Assembly (NCBI RefSeq): GCF_001906925.1
Contig: NZ_MRWQ01000008.1
Span: 124,001-188,000 of the forward strand
DNA length: 64,000 nt
Direction: 5' to 3'
Source: Domibacillus mangrovi
Lineage (GTDB): Bacteria > Bacillota > Bacilli > Bacillales > Domibacillaceae
The translations under genes were made by a program, and so were the position numbers. The notes under the pieces were generated by a model. The model was not told the DNA's origin and ran no database searches. It saw nothing but the letters and a program-made list of their open reading frames with translations. Below are positions 1 to 7,414 of the stretch, piece after piece (position 1 is the stretch's first letter; each line of letters starts with the position of its first letter).

Positions 1-1280
1 TCGCTCATTACGATTACTTAACGGGGCTGCCAAACCGCCGATTGTTTCAAGAAAACATGAAAATGATTGACTCTTTGAGCCCCCATTATCCATTTGCCGT
101 GGTCTACATCGATCTGGACCGCATTAAAAATATTAATGATACGATGGGCCACAATATCGGGGATCAAGTGTTGAAGTCGGTCTCAAGACGGATTGAACGG
201 TGCCTGCGCGCAGGGGATACGGCCGCCCGCATTGGCGGAGATGAATTCGCCCTTTTATTGCCTCGTGCAGACCGCAAAGAAGCAGAAGAACGAGCCGAGC
301 ACCTGATCCATTATATAGGGGAACGGATCGCTATTCATGAAATAGAGATTTTCGTGACGGCCAGCATCGGCATTAGCATGTACCCGGAGGACGGACAAGA
401 CAGCGAGACACTGATTAAACATGCCGATGCAGCGATGTACTTAGCGAAAGAGAACGGCAAAAATAATTATCAATTTTTCACGAAAGAGCTCGATGAAAAA
501 AATGCACAGAAAATGAAGATGGAGCGAGAGTTACACAAAGCATTGGAACGCGGCCAGTTTCACTTACATTATCAGCCCCAATTTGATCTTCAATCGGGCC
601 ACATGTTAGGGGTGGAAGCACTGATCCGCTGGGAACATCCGGAGCTCGGAATGGTGTCACCCGCTGACTTTATTCCGCTCGCGGAAGAAACCGGTTTAAT
701 TATACCGATTGGCAAGTGGGTGCTTCAAACAGCCTGCCGGCAAAATAAAAAATGGCAGGAGGCCGGTTTTCCAGCCATACGAGTCAGTGTCAATGTGTCG
801 GTCCGGCAGTTCACACAGCCTACGTTTGTCAACACTGTGAAAGAAGTCCTTGAGCAAACCGGTTTATCACCAGAGTGGCTGGACCTTGAACTAACGGAAA
901 GCATGATACTTGAAGGGGAATGTTCTCATTCTGTTTTGCAAAAGTTAAAGGACTTAAACATCCATGTGAGTATGGACGACTTTGGGACAGGCTACAGCTC
1001 CCTCAGTTCGCTCCGTCATTTTTCGATTAATCGGCTTAAAATTGACCAAACATTTGTCAAAACACTGGATGACACAAATAAAGCCATTGTGGCGATGATC
1101 ATTACACTCGCCAAAAGTTTGAAGATGGATGTCCTTGCAGAAGGAATCGAAACAATGGAGCAGGCTGCCTTTTTAAAAGAAATGAACTGCCAAGAAGTAC
1201 AAGGCTACTTTTTTGCAAAGCCAATGCCTATGGAAAAAATGAACGTCTTTTTCAAGCGGCCATTGGTCGCCTTTCCTTAA
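1..1280 (+). CDS. GGDEF-EAL cyclic-di-GMP protein, 5' truncated by window edge
   Basis: Diguanylate cyclase/phosphodiesterase tandem protein involved in c-di-GMP turnover. The reading frame is open from base 3 and starts inside the GGDEF domain (DYLTGLPNRRLF), so the N-terminal sensor part lies outside the window. GGDEF is intact (RIGGDEFALLLP, near base 235), with an RxxD inhibitory site (RAGD) five residues before it. The EAL domain keeps EALIRW (near 615), DDFGTGYSSL and KIDQTFV, so both activities look possible. A terminator follows directly. Which activity dominates cannot be told from sequence. Confidence 0.95.
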   Translation, partial: AHYDYLTGLPNRRLFQENMKMIDSLSPHYPFAVVYIDLDRIKNINDTMGHNIGDQVLKSVSRRIERCLRAGDTAARIGGDEFALLLPRADRKEAEERAEHLIHYIGERIAIHEIEIFVTASIGISMYPEDGQDSETLIKHADAAMYLAKENGKNNYQFFTKELDEKNAQKMKMERELHKALERGQFHLHYQPQFDLQSGHMLGVEALIRWEHPELGMVSPADFIPLAEETGLIIPIGKWVLQTACRQNKKWQEAGFPAIRVSVNVSVRQFTQPTFVNTVKEVLEQTGLSPEWLDLELTESMILEGECSHSVLQKLKDLNIHVSMDDFGTGYSSLSSLRHFSINRLKIDQTFVKTLDDTNKAIVAMIITLAKSLKMDVLAEGIETMEQAAFLKEMNCQEVQGYFFAKPMPMEKMNVFFKRPLVAFP

Positions 1281-1293
1281 TAAAACAGATCGG

Positions 1294-1323
1294 AAGGGGC
1301 TTATGAGACAGCCCCCTTTTTCT
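1294..1323 (+). terminator. Rho-independent terminator
   Basis: AAGGGGC paired with GCCCCCTT followed by a T-rich run, 14 bases after the GGDEF-EAL stop codon. Confidence 0.75.
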
Positions 1324-1421
1324 TTATTTAATAGATGTTTTTTTATCGCTCCAATGTTTCATTCTCTGTGTCATCCACTTGCACCAACGGGATCAGCTTT
1401 AGGTATTAACAAGTATGTCAT

Positions 1422-1622
1422 TTATCCTTTTACATCTACATTCCCACCTAAGTGTGGTTGAGCTGCGTGCTGCAATGCTTGCACGTTCGCCTCCCCCATC
1501 ATCTTGTTAATAAAAGCCGCATTTCCCTGTGCTTGATCCATCACTTTATTCATAACAGCTAGAGAAGCTTGCTGCTGGACTTGTCCCTGGCTCAATGCCA
1601 TTGACATGAGTGCGATATCCAT
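1422..1622 (-). CDS. YjfB-family putative motility protein (copy 1)
   Basis: A 66-residue protein starting MDIALMSMALSQ and ending QPHLGGNVDVKG, which matches my memory of the YjfB motility family (small Bacillus proteins tied to the sigma-D regulon). No signal peptide or membrane segment is seen. Its start codon lies 21 bases after the stop of the coiled-coil gene upstream, with a GGGGGT ribosome site, so the two are probably cotranscribed. A paralogue of the same pair sits about 1.1 kb away. The biochemical role is unknown. Confidence 0.8.
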   Translation of the reverse strand: MDIALMSMALSQGQVQQQASLAVMNKVMDQAQGNAAFINKMMGEANVQALQHAAQPHLGGNVDVKG

Positions 1623-1643
1623 AAAAACACCCCCTTTCGCTTT

Positions 1644-1883
1644 CTAATGTATCACAGGCTGTAACTGCTGTTCCAACGAATGGATCACATCTTTCAATTC
1701 ATTTAATTGACCATTTAGCGTCTCAACTTCACCCAAAGTTAACTCATGGTTAACAGCATATTCCGCGATTTCTTTCATTTCATGAAGATGCATATCAATT
1801 TCCTCTAAAATACGGGCTTGTTCCCTGCTCCATTGAAGTTGCCGTTCCAGGAATTTTTTATGTTCTTGTTGGTCTTTATCCAT
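1644..1883 (-). CDS. Small coiled-coil protein, module partner of YjfB (copy 1)
   Basis: A 79-residue, charged, soluble protein with heptad-like spacing throughout (LEEIDMHLHEMKEIAEY, LNGQLNELKDVIHSLEQQL), most likely a two-helix coiled coil. I do not recognise the family. It has a strong AGGAGG ribosome site and precedes the YjfB-like gene. The protein at 2782-3024 is clearly a paralogue (shared HELTL, LNGQLN and HSLE blocks at matching positions), so this two-gene unit has duplicated. By location it may be a flagellar or chemotaxis accessory, which is inference only. Confidence 0.7.
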   Translation of the reverse strand: MDKDQQEHKKFLERQLQWSREQARILEEIDMHLHEMKEIAEYAVNHELTLGEVETLNGQLNELKDVIHSLEQQLQPVIH

Positions 1884-2098
1884 CTTGTCTCCTCCTAGTT
1901 AACAGACCTTTTATCATGTGAAAGATACAATGAAGTCTCTAGCATACTAGTTAATATTATATAAGAATTTATGACTAAGTGGTAAAAGAACTCCTTAGTT
2001 TACTATCTCTATTTCAAATAACTAAAAAAACAAATGTTCGTACTTAATCACCACATCAATTATAATAAGTATATCATGCTGAAAAGGTGGGATAGAAA

Positions 2099-2593
2099 AT
2101 GGATAAACATCGATTTTATTCTAGATTAACCGGAAAACTATTAGGTGATGGATGTATCACACAGCAGTCCGGTCGCCGTCCACGCTTTCAATTTATGCAC
2201 CGCATCGAAGACCTCGGCTGGAGCACGTATTGTTATGAACAATTGAAAGACTTTTTGCCACTCAATCCTCCAGCTTATAAAAAAGTAATCGATCCGCGAA
2301 CCGTTGCCGGATTTACGGAATGCTTTGTTGTCCAATCACGAACAGACGACAAAATCACCCTTCTGGAATCATTATGGTATGAAGACAGAAAGAAACAGCT
2401 TCCGCTCAATTTTATTGAAGAATATTTATACGAAGAAGCACTTGCCTGGTGGTATCAAGATGACGGACATTTAAAAGTAGCGGACTCCGTACCAAAGAAA
2501 ATCATTCTTTCAACAGACAGCTTTTCCAGCGAAGAACGAGATACTCCAAACTATTCCCTCTACAATTTCAAATCAATATTTCCGCCCAAATGA
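2099..2593 (+). CDS. LAGLIDADG-type homing endonuclease, C-terminally truncated
   Basis: Free-standing LAGLIDADG-like DNA endonuclease. Two motif helices are visible: LTGKLLGDGCI (residues about 10-20) and ALAWWYQDDGHLK (about 118-130), each carrying the acidic residue expected to bind metal. Normal family sequence seems to stop near STDSFSSEE. The last 18 or so residues are read from the antisense of the neighbouring yjfB copy, so the real C-terminus is lost. Start chosen at ATG 2099 after AAAAGGTGGGATAGAAA. It is oriented against its neighbours and lies 0.9 kb from a flagellin gene that holds a group I intron. Activity is doubtful. Confidence 0.75.
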   Translation: MDKHRFYSRLTGKLLGDGCITQQSGRRPRFQFMHRIEDLGWSTYCYEQLKDFLPLNPPAYKKVIDPRTVAGFTECFVVQSRTDDKITLLESLWYEDRKKQLPLNFIEEYLYEEALAWWYQDDGHLKVADSVPKKIILSTDSFSSEERDTPNYSLYNFKSIFPPK

Positions 2594-2759
2594 GGCTGGC
2601 GGCGTGCTGGATCGCCGATGCATTCGCAGTACCCATCAATTCTCGCAGAGCTTCCCCTTGCTGTTTCGCCTCTCCCATCGCCATTTTCATGACAGACAGA
2701 CAAGCTTGCTGCTGGGCTTTCCCTTGGCTTAATGCCATTGGCATGAGTGCGATATCCAT
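2560..2759 (-). pseudogene. YjfB-family protein (copy 2) with a C-terminal frameshift
   Basis: Begins MDIALMPMALSQGKAQQQ and closely follows copy 1, but the frame breaks near 2595. As read, the protein ends HAASLIWAEILI with its stop near 2568. Adding one base in the gccgcc(c)agcctc tract restores QPHLGGNIDLKL with a stop at 2560-2562, matching copy 1. So either one C has been deleted or the read has an error. Because this affects only the last 12 residues, the gene may still make a protein. Its 3' end overlaps the end of the endonuclease frame on the other strand. Confidence 0.7.
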
Positions 2760-2781
2760 GGAAAACACTCTTTTTTATATT

Positions 2782-3021
2782 TTAATGAACAAACGAATAC
2801 AGCTGCTTTTCGAGAGAATGAACTTCACGTTTTAATTTATTTAATTGCCCATTCAACTCGTCAGTTTCTGCCAAAGTAAGCTCATGTTTAAGCACATATT
2901 CAGCTATTTTTTTCATTTCATGAAGCTTCACGTTCACTTCTTCTAAAATACTGTCTTGTTCCTTACACCATTGAAGCTGTTCTTCAAGAAACTTTTTGTC
3001 ATCTTGGTGATTTTTATCCAT
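2782..3021 (-). CDS. Small coiled-coil protein, module partner of YjfB (copy 2)
   Basis: Paralogue of the protein at 1644-1883, about 80 residues, sharing KKFLE.QLQW, EMKKIAEY, HELTLAE, LNGQLN and HSLE.QL blocks in the same order. Helical and charged, with no membrane segment. It lies directly upstream of yjfB copy 2 in the same gene order as copy 1, so the whole two-gene unit is duplicated. The frame opens with two Met codons; the second (3021) has better spacing to the GGGGGAAATTG site. Function unknown. Confidence 0.65.
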   Translation of the reverse strand: MDKNHQDDKKFLEEQLQWCKEQDSILEEVNVKLHEMKKIAEYVLKHELTLAETDELNGQLNKLKREVHSLEKQLYSFVH

Positions 3022-3070
3022 CAATTTCCCCCAAGTACATCTTCAAGTTACTTACTATCCTACTTTAACC

Positions 3071-3286
3071 TTACATTATCTCATCTTCAAGAATAGAACC
3101 CATTGAGCAATTTTTATCAAACTTAAATAACATTTCTATCCTATTTTTATATCCTCTAAATACACAATAGTGATTAGTTTGTTCAATAAACACGAGATTA
3201 GTCGCCTGATTTTCTTCTTGGATTCGTAAAATTAAGCTTTCTAGTTCTGGAGCTACTAGTTCTCGATTTTCTCTAAACATAGCCAT
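3071..3286 (-). CDS. Hypothetical small protein
   Basis: A 71-residue protein (MAMFRENRELVAPELESLILRI...) of no family I recognise. No signal peptide, membrane segment or metal motif. Support for a real gene is a purine-rich AGGAGAGAGGA ribosome site seven bases before the ATG, and a position in a same-strand series between the flagellin terminator and the coiled-coil gene. It may share transcription with the YjfB modules downstream. Confidence 0.5.
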   Translation of the reverse strand: MAMFRENRELVAPELESLILRIQEENQATNLVFIEQTNHYCVFRGYKNRIEMLFKFDKNCSMGSILEDEIM

Positions 3287-3315
3287 AAATAATCCTCTCT
3301 CCTATTCATTTATAG

Positions 3316-3348
3316 AAAAGGGACCCTAGCAAAACTAGGGTCCCTTTC
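3316..3348 (-). terminator. Flagellin terminator
   Basis: Long perfect stem AAAGGGACCCTAG / CTAGGGTCCCTTT with an AAAA/TTTT-type loop, located just after the stop codon of flagellin exon 2. Its position supports exon 2 being the true end of the flagellin transcript. Confidence 0.9.
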
Positions 3349-3361
3349 AAATAATTTAATC

Positions 3362-5415
3362 TTAACGAAGAAGTTGTAGAACTCCTTGTGGTTGTTGGTT
3401 CGCTTGAGCCAACATTGCTTGTGCTGCTTGAGAAAGAATAGAATTCTTCGTTTGGTTCATCATTTCTTTCGCCATCGTGCGAACATTTACTTTCATAAAT
3501 GACCAGACTATATCTTCACCCTCTAGCATTCTAGTAGGGGTCGGGCACTTCGGATTCACAATGCTGATGACCATTGTTTCACCTATGGATTCATCGTCAT
3601 AGCTTTCGCCTTAGACGGTTTCCTAGTCGTTGAACCTTCCCCATCCTTTCGGAACAGGAGCTTGGCTGCTGATTGCCCAATCTTTTCTTTTTTCAAACCT
3701 TCACGCTTGTCGTTTCCAACTACGTTGTGGCAAGAAAAGCTCTAAGGGGTTTCCAGCAATTCACCCGATCATACTCGCTAGCCGTTACCAGCTAGGACGA
3801 CTGTGCTTCACGCTGCAGAAGCAGCTAAAGCATAATCCACGTCACGGATACGAGATTCCGCGGCAGTTAGGTTTTCAGATGATGTGCTCAAGTTATTGAT
3901 TGTGTGTTCTAAACGATTTTGAACAGCACCAAGTTTTGAACGTTCAGAAGATACTGATTTAATTGCAGTATCTAATTTAGAAAGTGCATCTTGTGCTCCA
4001 GTTTGTGTAGAAACATCAACACCAGATAACCCCAAAGCATTTGTTCTCATATCATTTACTGAGAATGAAATAGTTTGACCTTTATTCGCTCCGATTTGGA
4101 ATGTCATTGCACCATTTCCAGCACTTTCACGAGAAGCTTTATCAAGTCCAAGTTTCTTTAATGCACTACCATTCGTAACATCTGCAAGTTCAATTGCACC
4201 ACTTGGGCTATCAATAGTTAATCGTCCATTATCAGCTTTAACTGTTACATCTTTAATTTTTTGGTCTTCACTTGTGAAACCAGCAGCTGTATTGTAGTTA
4301 CCAATTGCTGTATTAATTGCTGTTTGTAACGAATCTGCGTAGGTATTAGCATCTGAAGTAGCAGCACCAACTGGAGAAGTAATTTCCATTGTGTGCCCAT
4401 TAATTGAGAGTTGGAACTTATCTGCGCCTGTAAGGCCATCTAAAATTTGGTTAGTACCTGCTACTAATGTTGCACCACCAGCTGCCAATTCAGTACCATC
4501 ATTACCGAAGAAATTATCAAAAACTGAGTTACTTGCTGCTGCATCAGTTCCATCAGCTAACTTAGCTGTTGCTGTAGCTCCATCACCCATATAAAGTTCT
4601 ACTTTAGATGCATTACCTACAGATCCACTTTCGATTTTAAACTGTCCAGGACCTGCTGCATCAGTAATTTTGATATGCGCGACACCCGTACCTGAATTAT
4701 CAATTGCAGTATTAATAGTTTTTTGTAAAATATCACGAACTTTTCCACTTACCTCAGCATCCATATTGGTTGTTGACCAATCCTGCTTTAAGTATGCCTT
4801 ATCAGAATCAGATAAAAGGGAGTTCCAATCAATATCAATTTTTTTACCATCGATAACTAGCGCATCTGCTTTTGTAAGGTCAGCGTCAGTTCCATCAGCA
4901 GCCTTAGAGTCTATACCTGCTAAAGTACCAGCTGTTTGTTTAAATACTTGTGCACCTGAAACTGAATTTGTTCCATTAGTAGCACCTGCACCTGATAAGT
5001 TACCATTTAAAAGTTTTTGAGTATTAAACTCCGTTGTATTACCGATACGATCGATTTCTGATTTAAGTTGTGTTACTTCATCTTGAATCGCTTTACGGTC
5101 ATCAGCTGTGTTCGTTCCGTTTGCTGATTGATCCGCTAATTCACGCACACGTTGAAGTATTGAATGTGTCTCGTTCAATGCACCTTCAGCTGTTTGAATC
5201 ATAGAGATACCATCTTGAGCATTTGCTGATGCTTGATCTAACCCACGCACCTGTGCACGCATTTTTTCAGAGATTGCTAGACCTGCAGCGTCATCTCCTG
5301 CACGGTTAATACGAAGACCTGAAGATAATTTCTCCATCGATTTACCTTGTGCATTATTGGCTGCACCAAACTGACGATACGTGTTGAGCGCTGCAATGTT
5401 GTGGTTAATTTTCAT
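3362..5415 (-). CDS. hag: Flagellin (large, intron-containing)
   Basis: Filament subunit exported by the flagellar type III system. Exon 1 runs 5415-3835 (527 codons, MKINHNIAALNTYRQ... to SRIRDVD) and exon 2 runs 3475-3362 (MAKEMMNQTKNSIL... to QGVLQLLR). Joining them removes a 359-nt group I intron and gives about 564 residues with both conserved D0/D1 ends. The middle (about residues 160-440) is an enlarged Ala/Asp/Gly/Thr-rich D2/D3 region, so it is much longer than the roughly 300-residue B. subtilis Hag. Without splicing the protein would end YALAASAA and lack the C-terminal D0 helix. Start 5415 is chosen for its AGGAGG site; an upstream ATG in the frame precedes that site. Confidence 0.93.
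3476..3834 (-). ncRNA. Group I self-splicing intron in flagellin gene
   Basis: The four conserved core elements occur in order on the minus strand: P (AATTGCTGGAAACC, 3746-3762), Q (AATCAGCAGCCAAG, 3661-3678), R (GTTCAACGACTA, 3622-3636) and S (AAGATATAGTC, 3506-3516), with GACTA of R complementary to TAGTC of S (P7). The upstream exon ends in T (GTGGAT) and the intron ends in G (GCACG), as group I rules require. A GTCC near 3795 could pair with GGAT of the exon for P1. The intronless paralogue at 13664-14833 has GAT followed by ATGGCGAAAGA at the same point, which fixes the junction. A boundary shifted by 3 nt is also formally possible. No ORF inside. Confidence 0.93.
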
Positions 5416-5424
5416 TCCATTTTT

Positions 5425-5457
5425 CCTCCTTGAATGTAACTGCTCACATCCTTGTGA
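5425..5457 (-). promoter_or_regulatory. CsrA-binding hairpin and ribosome site in flagellin leader
   Basis: TCACA-AGGA-TGTGA (5444-5457) puts the GGA core in the loop of a 5-bp stem and contains ACAAGGATGT, the CsrA consensus core. A second GGA site is the Shine-Dalgarno itself (AGGAGG, 5425-5430). This is the two-site layout known for B. subtilis hag, in which CsrA blocks translation until FliW sequesters it; csrA and fliW lie 3.5 kb away. Confidence 0.85.
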
Positions 5458-5520
5458 ACAGTGTTGAATTGATAGCAAAATATCAGGTCGGCCGCCCTGT
5501 GTCTCTTGCTTACATTCTGT

Positions 5521-5547
5521 ATATCGGGGTTGTTCCTTGAATGTTTA
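5521..5547 (-). promoter_or_regulatory. Sigma-D promoter of flagellin
   Basis: TAAA (5544-5547), 15-bp spacer, CCCGATAT (5521-5528), matching the sigma-D consensus TAAA-N15-GCCGATAT. It predicts a leader of about 100 nt that contains the CsrA hairpin. The remaining bases up to 5839 show no further gene. Confidence 0.88.
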
Positions 5548-5839
5548 ATAGTTTTGGTAAATTTTTTTGCCGAATTAACTATTTTTTACGAATTCGTGAA
5601 CGGGGTCCGATATATCGTTTGAATTTGACGCTTTGTTAGGGTGTTTTCTATGTGCTTGATCCGGTGTTCTTTAAGACTTTTCTTGTAAGGCGTTATCTGA
5701 AAGAGTTTATAGAAGAGGTTGCTTTTGGTATATGGCTAGATCATTTGAAACAATGGTGTATTTCTGAATTTTTTCTTTTTCAACCCCCTCATTTGGTTAT
5801 ATATGTGTTAAAATCATGCCAAAAGGAGGATTCATTACA

Positions 5840-6400
5840 TTGAAAAAACGAAAAAAGAAGAGTTTGTATGAAGAGTTTTCTCTGTTTCTGCTTTTCCTCA
5901 TCGCCGCTTCTGTTTACTTCCAAACGAATTCCCTCGAAAGTGTCTTCACGGCCGTCATTACGGCAGGTGCCATCCTTTTGCTCATTCCCTTACTTATTAC
6001 GTATCGCCGAAAACAAAAATTGCTTAGAGCTGGAATTGCGGATGTCGATCAGATGGACGGTCTACAATTCGAAGCCTATCTTCAGCAGCTTTTCAAAGCA
6101 CTCGGCTATACCGTTACATTAACGCCTCCGTCGGGTGATTATGGGGCGGATTTGATTTTGAAGAAACAAGGTGAAACGATCGCGGTGCAGGCAAAACGCT
6201 ACAAAAGCAATGTTGGCATTAAAGCAGTTCAGGAAGTGAAAGCGGCTGAGATGCATTACAATGCTTCTGCGTCATGGGTCGTCACGAACAGCTACTTTAC
6301 GGATGCGGCCGTAAACTTAGCCAAATCGAATCGGGTTACGTTGGTCAACCGGGATGAATTAATTCGATTGATTTTGAACAGTCAGAAGAAAAGTGCTTGA
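5840..6400 (+). CDS. Membrane-anchored Mrr-like restriction endonuclease domain protein
   Basis: About 186 residues. Two hydrophobic segments near residues 13-55 (FLLFLIAASVYF and AVITAGAILLLIPLLI) precede a cytoplasmic Mrr_cat-type PD-(D/E)xK nuclease domain with DYGADLIL and the QAKRY catalytic half (QxK form). Family members recognise or cut modified DNA, but many membrane-bound Bacillus versions have no known target. Start set at TTG 5840 because an AAAAGGAGG site sits eleven bases upstream; the ATG at 5816 lies ahead of that site. It stands alone on the plus strand, next to other accessory genes. Confidence 0.8.
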   Translation: MKKRKKKSLYEEFSLFLLFLIAASVYFQTNSLESVFTAVITAGAILLLIPLLITYRRKQKLLRAGIADVDQMDGLQFEAYLQQLFKALGYTVTLTPPSGDYGADLILKKQGETIAVQAKRYKSNVGIKAVQEVKAAEMHYNASASWVVTNSYFTDAAVNLAKSNRVTLVNRDELIRLILNSQKKSA

Positions 6401-6563
6401 AAACAATTTTTCGTTTTGTGATGGTCGTTTTTCATCTGAATTAATAATGCTGTATACTCATTGTAAATACAAGTACATTAAAAACGGCTCGTCTCAAGTC
6501 AGTTACTCATCGATTCTTGGATAGCTTTTTTATGCATTTATCAAATTCAGGGAGGGAATGAAA

Positions 6564-6812
6564 ATGAAGTGGCAGGAAGTACGTGAAATCTATCCTGATC
6601 AGTACGTATTGTTGTCGATTGTTGATTCTCATCTTATGGATAGCCATAAAGTGGTGGATGAAGTGGCCCTCATTCGGCCAATTGATAGCGCTCAAGAAGC
6701 GACGAGTGAGCTTTTGCGTTCAAAAGGTAATACCGTTGTGTATCATACAAGCAATGAAAAATTTATTATTGAGATGCGAAAACCTTCTGCTTTGAGAGGC
6801 ATTACCCGATGA
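6564..6812 (+). CDS. Hypothetical protein paired with retropepsin-like protease
   Basis: About 82 residues (MKWQEVREIYPDQYVLLSIV...), compact alpha/beta look, no signal or membrane segment. I know no function for this family. It overlaps the next gene by four bases (ATGA), so the two are translationally coupled and probably act together, perhaps as substrate, inhibitor or adaptor of the protease. Two in-frame ATGs exist (6558 and 6564); the second has proper spacing to GGGAGG and is used here. Confidence 0.7.
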   Translation: MKWQEVREIYPDQYVLLSIVDSHLMDSHKVVDEVALIRPIDSAQEATSELLRSKGNTVVYHTSNEKFIIEMRKPSALRGITR

Positions 6813-7189
6813 TTCTTCTCTATGAAGAAGGTCTTCTTCTAACATCTATTGAAATAGAGTTTAGTGGAAAAAAGAAAGTAATTGATTGTGTTGTGGTTGA
6901 TACTGGTGCAGCTCATTCTATTATCGTCATTGATGAAGTGTCTGATATCGGGATCTATTTTGAACCAGGTGATCACCTTGTAAACAGTGTTGGAATTGGC
7001 AGCGGAGAATTCTGTTTCTCAAAGAAAATACCTTTTGTTAAACTTGCGAATAAAGAGTTTCACCATGTAGATATTGATTTTGGTAACTTGGATGGGTTTC
7101 CAATCAGCGGCTTAGTTGGCCTTGATTTATTAAAAACAGGTGGTTTCATTATTGACTTAAATGATATGAAGTTGATCACAAATAGCTGA
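6809..7189 (+). CDS. Retropepsin-like aspartic protease
   Basis: A 126-residue, single-domain protein with the catalytic VVDTGAAHS motif (about residues 29-37; DTGA as in retroviral-type aspartic proteases) and a later GLVGLDLL segment that fits the hydrophobic flap/core. Such one-domain proteases act as homodimers. There is no signal peptide, so it is probably cytoplasmic. The start overlaps the stop of the 82-residue partner gene, and a strong terminator follows. The target is unknown. Confidence 0.75.
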   Translation: MILLYEEGLLLTSIEIEFSGKKKVIDCVVVDTGAAHSIIVIDEVSDIGIYFEPGDHLVNSVGIGSGEFCFSKKIPFVKLANKEFHHVDIDFGNLDGFPISGLVGLDLLKTGGFIIDLNDMKLITNS

Positions 7190-7236
7190 TTTCAACTAGG
7201 TTTATTGGGTATAAAAAAGACGGAAGTTCATTTCAT

Positions 7237-7280
7237 ACAAACATCCCGTTCGCGATTACGTGAACGGGATGTTTGTGTTT
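7237..7280 (+). terminator. Terminator of the retropepsin pair
   Basis: ACAAACATCCCGTTC ... GAACGGGATGTTTGT, a near-perfect 15-bp stem followed by GTTTAT. Confidence 0.8.
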
Positions 7281-7285
7281 ATTTC

Positions 7286-7352
7286 GCGCTTATTTCGGCA
7301 GATTCACAACTACTGAGATTCGCACCTATTCAGCACTTTCGCTCACAAGTTT
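7286..7352 (+). repeat. 40-bp-family intergenic repeat, left of fic
   Basis: Two degenerate units (GCGCTTATTTCGGCAGATTCACA and, 36 bp on, GCACCTATTCAGCACTTTCGCTCACA). The second unit is nearly identical, in the same orientation, to the copy at 8780 on the other side of the fic gene, and belongs to the family at 19261-19370. Confidence 0.75.
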
Positions 7353-7414
7353 CTGTCATTTTAGCAATTGCACTATACTTTGCGATATTTGTGAGCTTAT
7401 ATCAGTGATCGCTT

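Noticed and set aside
3473-3831. Intron boundaries shifted by three bases (TAT/GCG junction)
   Set aside because: This also gives a U and a G at the ends, but the intronless paralogue reads DLDMAKEM, which favours the GAT/ATG junction. The three-base shift cannot be fully excluded.
3630-3899. Plus-strand ORF across the intron
   Set aside because: Antisense shadow of flagellin and its intron, without ribosome site or family resemblance.
3808-5478. Reading the first flagellin as a pseudogene that ends early (YALAASAA)
   Set aside because: The missing C-terminus is present in frame after a sequence with all group I intron core elements, followed by a perfect terminator, so splicing explains it better than decay.
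5816-5839. ATG 5816 as start of the Mrr-like gene
   Set aside because: It lies upstream of the AAAAGGAGG site; TTG 5840 is properly spaced.
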